Source: Panacagrimonas sp965216805
GTDB lineage: Bacteria > Pseudomonadota > Gammaproteobacteria > Nevskiales > Nevskiaceae
NCBI RefSeq assembly: GCF_965216805.1
Contig: NZ_CBDCGN010000002.1
Coordinates: 1,674,001-1,738,000, forward strand
Length of the DNA stretch: 64,000 nt
Reading direction: 5' to 3'
Shown here: positions 36,796 through 45,706 of the stretch, piece after piece
Position numbering within the stretch: the first letter of the stretch is position 1
Layout of the letters: every line of letters starts with the position of its first letter
The notes under the pieces: model-generated
What the model saw: the letters and a program-made list of their open reading frames with translations, nothing else
Database searches by the model: none
Told to the model about the DNA's origin: nothing
Program-made: the position numbers and the translations under genes

Positions 36796-38439
36796 TCAGC
36801 TCAGCGCGAAACCCTCGTAGCCGCGCGCGACCACCTCCTCGCAGCGGTCCCGGTACGAGCGGAAGCCGCCCAGGTAGGGCAGCACCGCGCGGGGCTTGCC
36901 GGGGACGTTGCAGCCGAGGTACCAGGAGTTCGCCTGCGTAAACAGGGTCTGATGGCCGATGTCGTTCACCAGGGTGCTCCAGTCCGATTCGGCCTCCACG
37001 GTCGTCTCGATGCTTGCGCACCCGCTACGTTCCAGATCGACGATGGCGCGCGCGATCCAGTCCACGTGGTACTCGTTGCCCAGCACCATGTTGTAGAGCA
37101 CGGACGGACTCCCTGGGCCGGTGGTGATGAACAGGTTGGGGAAGCCTGCCGTCATCAGGCCGAGGTAGCTGCGCGGCCCGGTACTCCAATGCTCGCTGAG
37201 CTTGCGGTTCCCGCGCCCGCGGATGTCGATGTTGAGCAGCGCGCCGGTCATGGCGTCGAAGCCGGTGGCGAAGATGATCACATCGAGTTCGTGCTCGGTC
37301 TCGCCCACCTGGAGGCCCTTGGGGGTGATGCCGCGGATGGGCGTGGTCCGCAGGTCCACCAGCTTCACGTTATCGCGGTTGTAGGTCTCGTAATAGCCGG
37401 TATCTGCGCACAGCCGCTTGGCGCCGAAGGGATAGCCGCTGGGCACCAGCAGTTCGGCCACGGCGGGGTCGTTGATCTTCTGCCGGATCTTCCGGCGTGC
37501 GAATTCCGCCACCGTCTCGTTGGCCACGGGGTCACGCATCAGATCCACATAGCTGCAGTAGAAATACAGGCCGCCGGCTTCCCAGCGACGCTCGTACTCC
37601 TGCTCGCGCTCCTCCGGCGTCATGTCCATCGCCTTGCGGGATTCGGGATCGAGCAGCGCGCAGATGCCGACGTCAGAGTCGTGCTCCTTGGCGCGCAGCG
37701 CGGCGTAGTTGGCCTTCACCTTGCGCTGGTAGTCCGGATCCATCGGCCGGTTGCCGGCCGGCACGCTGAAGTTGGGGGTGCGCTGGAACACGGTCAGATG
37801 CCGGGCCTGCTCGGCGATGATGGGGATGCACTGAATGCCTGAGGAGCCGGTGCCGACAATGCCGACGCGCTGGCCCGAAAAGTCCACCGGCTCCTTGGGC
37901 CAGTACGCGGTGTGCAGGATGCGACCCTGAAACGCGGACGCGCCCGGATATTCGATCGGCTTGGGCGCGGACAGGCAGCCGGTGGCCATCACGCAGAAGC
38001 GGGCACTGATGCGATCGCCGCGGTCGGTCGCGATCTGCCAGCGCGAACGGGATTCGTCGAACAGCGCCTGCGTCACCCGCGTCGACAGCTGGATGTCGCG
38101 ACGCAGCTCGAAGCGATCGGCGACATGGTTGATGTAGGCCAGGATCTCCGGCTGCCGCGCGAAGCGCGTGGACCAGGTCCACTCCTGCTGCAGCGCTTCC
38201 GAGAACGAGTAGGAGTACTCCAGGCTCTCGATATCGCAGGCCGCACCGGGATAGCGGTTCCAGAACCACGTGCCACCGACGCCGTCGCCGGCTTCGTAGA
38301 CGCGTGCGCGCAATCCCATGCCACGCAGGCGGTGCAGCATGTAGAGGCCGGCGAAACCGGCGCCGACGATCACCGCGTCGTAGGTCTGCTCGGTCGCGTC
38401 GTTGGGCGCGGGCATCGCCTGCTGGACTGGGCTATTCAT
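36796..38439 (-). CDS. Baeyer-Villiger type flavin monooxygenase
   Basis: 547-residue FAD/NADPH monooxygenase that would insert oxygen next to a ketone, giving an ester or lactone. Two Rossmann motifs are seen: VGAGFAG (FAD, N-terminal) and VGTGSSG (NADPH). The Baeyer-Villiger fingerprint FxGxxxHxxxWP is exact (FQGRILHTAYWP). A strong ribosome site (AGGAGGAG) precedes ATG 38439. It is divergent from a XylR/DmpR-type activator and has a near-consensus sigma-54 promoter, so it is probably induced by a sensed aromatic or related compound. Confidence 0.94.
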   Translation of the reverse strand: MNSPVQQAMPAPNDATEQTYDAVIVGAGFAGLYMLHRLRGMGLRARVYEAGDGVGGTWFWNRYPGAACDIESLEYSYSFSEALQQEWTWSTRFARQPEILAYINHVADRFELRRDIQLSTRVTQALFDESRSRWQIATDRGDRISARFCVMATGCLSAPKPIEYPGASAFQGRILHTAYWPKEPVDFSGQRVGIVGTGSSGIQCIPIIAEQARHLTVFQRTPNFSVPAGNRPMDPDYQRKVKANYAALRAKEHDSDVGICALLDPESRKAMDMTPEEREQEYERRWEAGGLYFYCSYVDLMRDPVANETVAEFARRKIRQKINDPAVAELLVPSGYPFGAKRLCADTGYYETYNRDNVKLVDLRTTPIRGITPKGLQVGETEHELDVIIFATGFDAMTGALLNIDIRGRGNRKLSEHWSTGPRSYLGLMTAGFPNLFITTGPGSPSVLYNMVLGNEYHVDWIARAIVDLERSGCASIETTVEAESDWSTLVNDIGHQTLFTQANSWYLGCNVPGKPRAVLPYLGGFRSYRDRCEEVVARGYEGFALS

Positions 38440-38555
38440 GTTTCTCCTCCTGAGATCGTGCGTCGAGGCACGGGGTCCGGTCCCGCGTGTAGCGGGGTCC
38501 TTAGTGGGAGCGTCGCTCAGAATTCTGCTGCGGCAAGCGCTCTTGTAGCCGTTAT

Positions 38556-38571
38556 TGCAAGGCCCGGGCCA
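38556..38571 (-). promoter_or_regulatory. sigma-54 promoter of the monooxygenase gene
   Basis: Minus-strand TGGCCCGGGCCTTGCA matches TGGCACG-N4-TTGCA with a single substitution and correct GG-N10-GC spacing. It is about 115 bases before the monooxygenase ATG. The 303-base gap 38440-38742 is otherwise AT rich for this genome. It contains a 9-base perfect inverted pair ATCAGATCG (38622-38630) / CGATCTGAT (38681-38689), located where enhancer sites for a sigma-54 activator would be expected. Confidence 0.75.
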
Positions 38572-38742
38572 TCACCAAGATAGTTATTCAAACTATTGAT
38601 AGCGATATATATATTGGAGATATCAGATCGAACATATCAGTTTTCTTTGACTGAATTGCAGAAAAAACGGAAACGTCACACGATCTGATTTACTAATATT
38701 CTGGAATCGAATTCCTCTCTTTTCCCTCAAGGGCGCGCGCGC

Positions 38743-40473
38743 ATGAGCGATCAAACCCCCAGGCGTCGCCCAGCCCGGGCGGGCAAAACCGCTAATGACG
38801 AATCCGCCCGGCAGGCGCGGACCATCGCCGAGCACCTGCGCTTCTCGCCTGACGCCGGCCATATCCAGCTGTTCGGGCAACGGATGCTGCTGATGCACGC
38901 CAACGCCTTCGCCGAACTGCGGCGCGAACTGGTCGAGCGCGTGGGCATGGGCAAGGCGCGCGAGCTGCTGATGCGCCTGGGCTACCAGCAGGGTTTCGAG
39001 GATGGCCGGCGCCTGCGGGCGCTCTATCCGGACGATCCGGCGCGAGCCCTGGCACTCGGACCGCGGCTGCGCGAGACCGAAGGCTTCGTCGGCATGCGTC
39101 CGCAGGACGAGATGCGCTTCGACATCGACCGCGGCGAGTTCTGGGGCGACTTCATCTGGGCGGCGTCGTGGGAGGCCGAGGCGCACGTGCAGCAGATCGG
39201 CATCGGCGGCGAGCCGGCCTGCTGGATCATGTCCGGCTACGCCAGCGGCTGCACGACCGCGATCATCGGCATGCCCGTGCACTGGCGCGAGGTCGAATGC
39301 GTTGCGATGGGTCACGCGCAGTGCCGCGTCATCGGAAGGCCGCTATCGCAGTGGGAAGACCTGGGCGAGGCCGAGACCGGCTTCCTCAAGATCGACAGCT
39401 TCGTGGATGCACCCCCATCGACGCCCGTGGCCACCGCGCTCGATCCGGCCTTTGGCGATTTCGTCGGCGTCTCGCCCGGCTTCAATGCGGTGGCGCACCT
39501 GGTCAGACGCGTGGCGCCCACCGACTCCACCGTGCTGTTTCGTGGCGAGAGCGGTGTCGGCAAGGAACGCTTCGCCCGTGCCTTGCACTCGATCAGCCCG
39601 CGCTCGAGCAAGCCGATGATCTCCATCAACTGCGCAGCGATCCCACCCGAGCTGGTCGAGGCCGAGCTGTTTGGCGTCGACAAAGGCGCGTTTACCGGCG
39701 CGGATCAGACACGCGCGGGCCGCTTCGAGCGCGCCGATGGCGGCACACTGTTCCTCGACGAGATCTCCAGCCTGTCGCTGCCGGCGCAAGGCAAGGTGCT
39801 GCGCGCAATCCAGGAACGCGAGATCGAAAGAGTCGGCGGATCGCAGGTGCGCAAGGTCGACGTGCGCATCGTGGCGGCGGCCAACTGCGACCTGCGTGCC
39901 GAAATGGAGGCCGGGCGCTTCCGGCCCGACCTGTTCTACCGCCTCAACGTTTTTCCAATCGAGATTCCGCCACTGCGCGAGCGGCGCGAAGACATTCCCT
40001 TGCTGGTGTCGCTGTTCGTCGAGCGCTACTCGAAGCGATTCGGCAAGGCGGTTGGGGGCCTGACGCCACGCGCGCATGACGCACTGTGGGACTATCACTG
40101 GCCAGGCAATGTGCGCGAGTTGGAGAACATGGTTCAGCGTGCCGTGATCCTTGCCGAAGCCGGTGGCGGCATCGACGTGCAGCACCTGTTTGCCGGTGGC
40201 GAGAAGCTGCGCGCTGCGTCATTCAACCTGGGCCCGCATGGCGCGCTGATCCCCAGCGATCCCGGCGCCGGCGAAGGCCCCGACACCAAGCGTCGGCTGG
40301 CCCAGGACCTGCTGGAACTGGTGCCCTCGTTCAAGCAGATCGAAGCCCTGCTGGTGGATATTGCGATGGAGCACAACGCGGGCAATGTCTCCGCGGCGGC
40401 ACGCAGGCTGCAGATGCATCGTGGTCAGCTCGAGTATCGCCTGAAGAAGCGCGCCGCGAACCCGACGGCGTGA
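38743..40473 (+). CDS. sigma-54 activator, XylR/DmpR type (V4R sensor)
   Basis: 576-residue enhancer-binding regulator. The XylR_N/V4R sensor is at about 30-205. Cys160, Glu183, Cys186 and Cys194 match in spacing the structural zinc site I recall for the phenol sensor MopR. The AAA+ domain has Walker A GESGVGKE (268-275) and the sigma-54 contact loop GAFTGA (315-320). A Fis-type helix-turn-helix ends the protein (NVSAAARRLQMHRGQLEYRL). It should activate the divergent monooxygenase on binding an aromatic or related ligand. Confidence 0.95.
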   Translation: MSDQTPRRRPARAGKTANDESARQARTIAEHLRFSPDAGHIQLFGQRMLLMHANAFAELRRELVERVGMGKARELLMRLGYQQGFEDGRRLRALYPDDPARALALGPRLRETEGFVGMRPQDEMRFDIDRGEFWGDFIWAASWEAEAHVQQIGIGGEPACWIMSGYASGCTTAIIGMPVHWREVECVAMGHAQCRVIGRPLSQWEDLGEAETGFLKIDSFVDAPPSTPVATALDPAFGDFVGVSPGFNAVAHLVRRVAPTDSTVLFRGESGVGKERFARALHSISPRSSKPMISINCAAIPPELVEAELFGVDKGAFTGADQTRAGRFERADGGTLFLDEISSLSLPAQGKVLRAIQEREIERVGGSQVRKVDVRIVAAANCDLRAEMEAGRFRPDLFYRLNVFPIEIPPLRERREDIPLLVSLFVERYSKRFGKAVGGLTPRAHDALWDYHWPGNVRELENMVQRAVILAEAGGGIDVQHLFAGGEKLRAASFNLGPHGALIPSDPGAGEGPDTKRRLAQDLLELVPSFKQIEALLVDIAMEHNAGNVSAAARRLQMHRGQLEYRLKKRAANPTA

Positions 40474-40481
40474 GCGCGCCG

Positions 40482-40712
40482 ATGACGCCGCCAGTTTCGA
40501 GCCGCACCCGGATCAACGGCGAGCAGGGTTCGGGCAAGAGCACCGCCGCGGCGTTCCTGGGCGACGAGCCGTCCTCCGTACCTGCCCTGCGGGCTGCGCT
40601 CACGCAAGGATCACCGGCTGCCCATCGCGAGCCGGTGGAAGGCGGCCGTGTCATGCGGGATGAGTCTAGCTGCAGCCGCGGGCCGCCCTACACCCCTTCA
40701 GCGATGAGTTAA
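40482..40712 (+). pseudogene. possible remnant of a P-loop ATPase gene
   Basis: The 235-base gap between the sigma-54 activator and the acyl-CoA dehydrogenase homologue keeps one open frame. It contains RINGEQGSGKSTAAAFLG followed by a PSSVPALRAA-like stretch. This resembles the Walker A region of a family of bacterial ATP-binding proteins (NGEQGSGKST, then PLRAPPRDERDL). Nothing before or after it is recognisable, so at most a short decayed fragment remains. The match is from memory and may be chance in GC-rich sequence. Confidence 0.25.
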
Positions 40713-41956
40713 CGCCCTTCGGCCGAGGCCATCGGCTCGTAGCCGGGTTCGCGGAACTTGCGATGGAGCTGACGGCGGCGCACGCCCATGTTGCCGCCGT
40801 CATAGAGCGGGAAGCACAGCGCGTCCTGCATCAGTCCGGCCAGCGGGGTCAGTTCGGTGTAGCTGTCGACGCCGACCAGGCGCATGGCGTCGTAGACCAC
40901 CTGCACGCACAGTTCGGAGGCGTAGATCTTGGTCATGATGGCGAGCTCGTCGCTCCTGCGATCGGTGACGTCGAGCTGGTGGCAGGCTTTCCAGGTGAGA
41001 TACCGCGCCGCTTCGATGCGCATCTTCAGGTCCGCGAGCATGTAGCCGACGTTCTGATGTTCGATCACCGGCACGCTGCCGGAGCGTTTGTCGGTCTTGG
41101 CGAATTCGAAGGCGACGTCAAAGGCTGCACGCATCACGCCGGTACACGCCGCGCCAATCAGAGCGGCGGTCCACGAAAAGGCGTGCCTGCAAATGGCGCC
41201 GCCGTCGCCCGGCTTGCCGAGGATATTGCCGGCCGGTACGCGGACTTCGTTGAAATGGATACGCGGCGATACCACCGCGCGATGGCCCGAGGTGTCCAGG
41301 TAGTCCACTACTTCCACCCCCTTGGTAGCGCCAGGCACCACGATGACCGCCAGTGATTCGCTTGGTGGCTTCTTCAGATCGGTGCGGCAGACCACCGTGA
41401 GCAGCTGCGAGCCCTTGCCGTCCCAGCCGCTGCCGTTGGTGGTGTAGTGCTTCTTGCCAGTGATGACCCATTCGTTGCCATCGCGCCGCGCCACGGTCTG
41501 CACGCCAGCATCCGGGTCGGGGCAGTCGAAGTTGGCGCCCCCGGTGACTTCGGTGAAGGCAAATGCGGCGAGGCGCTCACCCGGGCGTTCCAGAATCTCG
41601 CCGATCCACTTGCGCTTCTGCTCGTCGGTGCCGAAGCCGAGGATGGGCTCCATGCCCAGGCCGGTACCGAGCAGGGTGGTGGGCACGTTGATATCCACTG
41701 CGGTTAGTTCTTCGGCTGCGAGTGCAAAGTCCAGGGTGGGCATGCCGGTGCCGCCGAATTCGCGTGGGAACAGGGCGTGTACGAAGCCGGCCTCGGCCAT
41801 CTTTTCGTAGAACGGGAAGGTGGCGAAGAAGCGTCCTTCCGGCCGCGCGATGGGCTCGATGGTCTTGCGCACCTGGCTGAGGACTTCGCGGGCGAATCCG
41901 CGGGCGCCGGCCTGCAAGGCCTGCTGTTCGGGGCTGAGGGTGAAGTCGATGGCCAT
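40709..41956 (-). CDS. acyl-CoA dehydrogenase family flavoprotein
   Basis: 415-residue FAD enzyme of the acyl-CoA dehydrogenase fold (ALFPREFGGTGMP, AFTEVTGGANF, ITGKKHYTTNG). At the place where the catalytic base Glu normally stands in YEGT, it has Asp386 in YDGGNMG. Nitroalkane oxidases of this superfamily also use Asp here. It may therefore dehydrogenate an unusual acyl-CoA or act on a different substrate. Start ATG 41956 gives the normal N-terminus (IDFTLSPEQQALQ). Divergent from an AraC-type regulator, a likely controller. Confidence 0.9.
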   Translation of the reverse strand: MAIDFTLSPEQQALQAGARGFAREVLSQVRKTIEPIARPEGRFFATFPFYEKMAEAGFVHALFPREFGGTGMPTLDFALAAEELTAVDINVPTTLLGTGLGMEPILGFGTDEQKRKWIGEILERPGERLAAFAFTEVTGGANFDCPDPDAGVQTVARRDGNEWVITGKKHYTTNGSGWDGKGSQLLTVVCRTDLKKPPSESLAVIVVPGATKGVEVVDYLDTSGHRAVVSPRIHFNEVRVPAGNILGKPGDGGAICRHAFSWTAALIGAACTGVMRAAFDVAFEFAKTDKRSGSVPVIEHQNVGYMLADLKMRIEAARYLTWKACHQLDVTDRRSDELAIMTKIYASELCVQVVYDAMRLVGVDSYTELTPLAGLMQDALCFPLYDGGNMGVRRRQLHRKFREPGYEPMASAEGR

Positions 41957-42110
41957 GAGATCTCCTGGTGAGCGTCTGAAAGACGGCGGCGCGGCGGGGT
42001 AGCTTGGTACCTGCACTGTAGCTTGCAGCAGCGCGCCGATCGCGGACAATCGCGCACGGCATTTCGACTTATCCGGCAATTTTCCCGCGCCGCGACTCGC
42101 GGAGACACCA

Positions 42111-43058
42111 ATGAAAACCTGGGACACCGGCACGTTGGCGCCCACGCAGCAGTTCGGCTACTGGCGCGAGGTGCTGTGCGAGGCCTTCACTGCGCTCGAC
42201 TCGGTGCCGCAAGCGCCGCGGAACTACCGCAGCACCGTGGTTCTGCACGAACTGGCCGAGGTCAACGCGGTAGAGCTGTCGTCCTTCGCTCAGGAAGTCC
42301 GGCGTGGTTCGGCAGAAATCCGTCGTCGGGCGGACGAGTACCTCTTCGCCAATCTGCAGTTGTCCGGCCGCAGTACGGTGGAGCAGGACGGCCGTCGCAT
42401 CGAAGTCGCGCCCGGCAGCTTCTATCTGGTGGACACCACGCGACCCTATCGCCTGTACTTCACCGAGGATTTCTGCGCGCTGTCGTTTCGGTTGCCTCAC
42501 GCACAGTTGCTGCCGCGACTGCGTCAGCCTCGCCGATGCACCGCGGTGCGTGTCGACGCCGCGTCCGGCCTGGGCAGTCTTGCGGCGGCGCAGATGCAGG
42601 GGCTGATGCGCTGTGCACCGCAGCTCGATGCCGACGCGGCGCAGCGTCTGTCATCAACCCTGGCCGAACTGATTTCAATCTCGGTGAGTGGCACGATCCC
42701 CGCGCAGGAACAATCCCGTGACGAACTGCGCCGCGCCTTCCGGCAGATGATCGTCCGCCAAGTGCGTGAGCGCGCAACCGACCCCGGACTGGCGGTGGAG
42801 GGTGTAGCCGCACATTTCCGGATCTCGCCGCGTTACCTGCACGGGGTGTTCGCCGAGCACGGCACCAGCTTCACCCAGTTCGTGCTGGAGCACCGGCTGA
42901 CCCTGGCTACGCAGGCCCTGGGGGATTCGTCTGCAGCCGTGACCGAAGTCGCCCTGGCCTGTGGCTTCGGCGATCCGTCATATTTCGGGCGGGTGTTTCG
43001 ACGACGCTTCGGCTGCTCGCCGCGGCAGTGGCGGCAATCCGGCTGCCGTCGCGACTGA
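42111..43058 (+). CDS. AraC family transcriptional regulator
   Basis: 315-residue regulator. The N-terminal AraC-binding-like domain (about 1-190; FGYWREVLCEAF, GSFYLVDTTRPYRL) resembles the NphR/FeaR group. The C-terminal double helix-turn-helix (about 210-312) is typical, with VAAHFRISPRYLHGVF and EVALACGFGDPSYFGRVFRRRFG. ATG follows GGAGAC. It is divergent from the acyl-CoA dehydrogenase homologue and may regulate it in response to an aromatic or related compound (inference from the subfamily). Confidence 0.92.
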   Translation: MKTWDTGTLAPTQQFGYWREVLCEAFTALDSVPQAPRNYRSTVVLHELAEVNAVELSSFAQEVRRGSAEIRRRADEYLFANLQLSGRSTVEQDGRRIEVAPGSFYLVDTTRPYRLYFTEDFCALSFRLPHAQLLPRLRQPRRCTAVRVDAASGLGSLAAAQMQGLMRCAPQLDADAAQRLSSTLAELISISVSGTIPAQEQSRDELRRAFRQMIVRQVRERATDPGLAVEGVAAHFRISPRYLHGVFAEHGTSFTQFVLEHRLTLATQALGDSSAAVTEVALACGFGDPSYFGRVFRRRFGCSPRQWRQSGCRRD

Positions 43059-43218
43059 AATCGCCGCGCAATCCCAGCCTGAAGCCGCAACCTGCGGTTG
43101 CCGGCTGTGTGGGATATCCAACGGACGCGCCGCGCATGCCTGTCCCATGCTCAGGCCCCCGGTCGGTGCCAGCGCCTGCCTGGGGCCGTCCCACTGCCTT
43201 TTTTGCGCTGCGGGACCA

Positions 43219-43959
43219 ATGATGCCCAAGGCAACTCCGATACCGGTCGTCAATCGTCTGATCGAGGCCTTGCCAAGCAAGGATCGCAAGCGACTGCTCG
43301 GTCGTTGCGAGAACGTCGACCTGGTGTTCGGCGACGTCCTGTGCGAGCCGAACCAGCCGCTCCGTCACCTGTATTTTCCGATCACCGGTTTCATTTCCCT
43401 GGTGATCAGGGTCGGCGAACATGCGCCGCTGGAGATGGGCCTGATAGGCAACGAGGGCATGCTTGGCGCCACTCTTGTGCTGGGCGTCAACGAGGTGCCG
43501 CTGCGCGGCGTCGTGCAGGGTGCCGGCACCGCCCTGCGTGTTGCAGCTCCGGCTTTCCGACGTGAGCTGCGCGGTAGCCCTGCGCTGCAACTGGGCCTCA
43601 ACCGCTATCTGTACGTGCTGATGGCGCAGTTGGCGCAGACCTCGGCCTGCACCCGTTTTCACGAAGTGGAAGCCAGGCTGGCACGGTGGCTGCTGATGAC
43701 GCACGACCGCGCACATGCCGATCGCTTTCATCTCACCCACAAATTTCTGGCTGACATGCTGGGCGTGCGCCGCAGCGGTATCACCATCGCCGCCGGCGCT
43801 CTGCAGCAGCGCCGACTTATCCAGTACACCCGCGGGGAGATTTCCATCCTCGATCGCATCGGTCTCGAAGGTGCTTCCTGCGAGTGCTATGACGCCGTCA
43901 TGAAAGACTACGCGAGGCTGATGGTGCCACCGAAATTCGAACCGGGCTCCGTTCGGTAA
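43219..43959 (+). CDS. Crp/Fnr family transcriptional regulator
   Basis: 246-residue regulator. An N-terminal cyclic-nucleotide-binding-like beta roll (GDVLCEPNQPLRHLYFPITGFISL) is followed by a dimer helix and a winged helix (THKFLADMLGVRRSGITIAAGAL). It lacks the N-terminal cysteine cluster of Fnr, so it does not look like an iron-sulfur oxygen sensor. Ligand unknown. Two consecutive ATG codons at 43219 and 43222; no clear ribosome site. A terminator-like hairpin with a T tract follows the gene. Confidence 0.9.
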   Translation: MMPKATPIPVVNRLIEALPSKDRKRLLGRCENVDLVFGDVLCEPNQPLRHLYFPITGFISLVIRVGEHAPLEMGLIGNEGMLGATLVLGVNEVPLRGVVQGAGTALRVAAPAFRRELRGSPALQLGLNRYLYVLMAQLAQTSACTRFHEVEARLARWLLMTHDRAHADRFHLTHKFLADMLGVRRSGITIAAGALQQRRLIQYTRGEISILDRIGLEGASCECYDAVMKDYARLMVPPKFEPGSVR

Positions 43960-44064
43960 CGGACAGACGCGGTGGCGAACTCCGCTTAGTCTGGACCCTT
44001 CGATCCTGTTGGCCTGAATCCGGGCTCTCTCTCCATCGATCGATCCTCCCAGTCCCGTCCCCCC

Positions 44065-44137
44065 AACGGGATAAGGCGTCGAACCGGATTCAGTTTTATC
44101 CCGTTGCTGCGGGTAATCGCACCGACGGGCTTTTTTT
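44065..44137 (+). terminator. intrinsic terminator with overlapping alternative hairpin
   Basis: CCCGT...ACGGG (44100-44129) followed by seven T (44131-44137) is an intrinsic terminator for the Crp/Fnr gene. A second perfect 10-base inverted repeat, AACGGGATAA (44065-44074) and TTATCCCGTT (44096-44105), shares bases with the first, so the two stems exclude each other. The rest of the 316-base gap 43960-44275 has two GC-rich hairpins (CCCGGT/ACCGGG and GCCGG/CCGGC) near the end of the convergent gene, probably its terminator. No gene seen. Confidence 0.6.
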
Positions 44138-44275
44138 GGATGGGTGCGTAGCGGGCCGAGGTTTTCGACGGCATCGCCGCGCAGCTCGGGGCGCAGCGGC
44201 AGCGCCTCTTTGCGTCGCGGTGAGGTGAGGTGCCCGGTCTCACCGGGTCAGCGAGCCGGCTTCGCCCGGCGGTTC

Positions 44276-45688
44276 CTAGTTCGCGGCCGAGGCAATAGCC
44301 GGTTCATCAGCGCGCACGCGCCACACCACGCCACCGACGTCATCAGCCACCAGCAGTGCGCCGGTCAGGTCTAGCGTCAAACCCACCGGCCGGCCTTGCG
44401 CCTGTCCGTGTTCGTTGAGGAAGCCGCTCAGCAGGTCCACTGGCACCCCGCTGGGCCGGCCGCCGGCGAACGGGATGTGGATGACCTTGTAACCGCCGGA
44501 ACCATGCTGGCCGACGAACATACCGCCCACAAATGGCGCAGGCAGGCGGCTGGCCGCCGACGATGCCAAGCCCAACGAGACGGTGTGCGCTCCCAACACG
44601 TAGTCCGGCATGATCGACCGGACCACGTGCGCCGGTTGCACGCGGTGATCCAGGCGCTGGCCGAGATAGCTGAACGGCCAGTCGTAGAAGCCGCTGTCCT
44701 GCACCGAAATGAGGTAATCAGGCACCAAGGCGCTGCCGCTGGCGCCGTACTGATTGATCACCGCCCACAGCGCGCCACCGGTCGGTTCCCAGGCCATGCC
44801 GCTCGGATGATGCAACCCCGAGGCGAACAACCGCTGCTTGCCGCTGGCAGTGTCCACCTCCCAGACTGCGGCGTGCCCGTTCCCGGCCGCCGGGTCCGCC
44901 TGTGCGCTCGTGCCATCGGCGCCCATCGACACGTACAGACGCCTGCCTGTGATGTCGGTGATCAGGTTTCGCGACCATTGATGGTCGAGCTCGCCGACCG
45001 GCAACTGCATCACCATGACCCCGGGGGCGTGAATGGTCATTGCGCCGGGTTCGTACGGAAACCGCAGCACCGCGTCGGAGTTGGCAACGTAAAGCTCGTT
45101 GTCCAGCAGAGCCATGCCGAACGGCGAATTCAGGTTGTGCAGCAGCGTCGAGTAGAGATCGGCGACACCGTCACCGTCGGTGTCGCGCAGCAGGGTGATG
45201 CGGTTGGCGTTTTGCGCGACCTCGGCATCGAGCGTGATCCGTGCGGAACTCCAGCGACGCTCACGGCTGCGAGGCGCGACTTTGGGCAGAGCGTTGGTTT
45301 CGGCCACCAGCACGTCGCCGTTGGGTAGCGCGAGCAGCCAGCGCGGGTGATGCAGCCCGCTGGCAAATGCGACGACGCGCGTGCCCGGCGCGGAGGTCGG
45401 CTTTTCGTGGCGCGCCCAGCCCACGATCGGGACGCCATCTGCCGCGGGGACCGGCAGCGCTTGCGATGCCACCGGTTCGGTTTCCGCGCCGGTGCTTGCC
45501 GAAAGCGGTGCGCCGACGTTTTCGCTGCATCCGGGCAGCGCCAGCAGCGCAACGGCGATGACCGCCACCGACGAAACTGTCCGACATGGCCGCGCTCCTG
45601 TCAGGCGCGCAGCAGCCCCGCCGAGGCGCCGCGGCACCCAACCCGCCGCAGGGCGGGTGGGGTGGGCAGCTTCGGTGCGGTCAGACAT
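44276..45688 (-). CDS. PQQ-dependent sugar/sorbosone dehydrogenase-like lipoprotein
   Basis: 470-residue periplasmic beta-propeller protein of the glucose/sorbosone dehydrogenase family. Typical blocks are GLHHPRWLLALPNGDVLVAE, LLRDTDGDGVAD, LNSPFGMALL, SGLHHPSGMAWEP and a late PVGLTLDLTGALLVADD. A lipobox (LALPGC) shows it is a lipoprotein. The predicted start ATG 45688 leaves a long leader before the hydrophobic segment; GTG codons downstream are alternatives. It oxidises a sugar or aldehyde with PQQ if active; cofactor genes are not in view. Confidence 0.87.
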   Translation of the reverse strand: MSDRTEAAHPTRPAAGWVPRRLGGAAARLTGARPCRTVSSVAVIAVALLALPGCSENVGAPLSASTGAETEPVASQALPVPAADGVPIVGWARHEKPTSAPGTRVVAFASGLHHPRWLLALPNGDVLVAETNALPKVAPRSRERRWSSARITLDAEVAQNANRITLLRDTDGDGVADLYSTLLHNLNSPFGMALLDNELYVANSDAVLRFPYEPGAMTIHAPGVMVMQLPVGELDHQWSRNLITDITGRRLYVSMGADGTSAQADPAAGNGHAAVWEVDTASGKQRLFASGLHHPSGMAWEPTGGALWAVINQYGASGSALVPDYLISVQDSGFYDWPFSYLGQRLDHRVQPAHVVRSIMPDYVLGAHTVSLGLASSAASRLPAPFVGGMFVGQHGSGGYKVIHIPFAGGRPSGVPVDLLSGFLNEHGQAQGRPVGLTLDLTGALLVADDVGGVVWRVRADEPAIASAAN

Positions 45689-45706
45689 CGCGCGCGGCTG
45701 GATGGA

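Noticed and set aside
43986..44243. 85-codon minus-strand frame and 76-codon plus-strand frame in the gap after the Crp/Fnr gene
   Set aside because: Biased composition, no ribosome site, and both overlie hairpin-rich terminator sequence.
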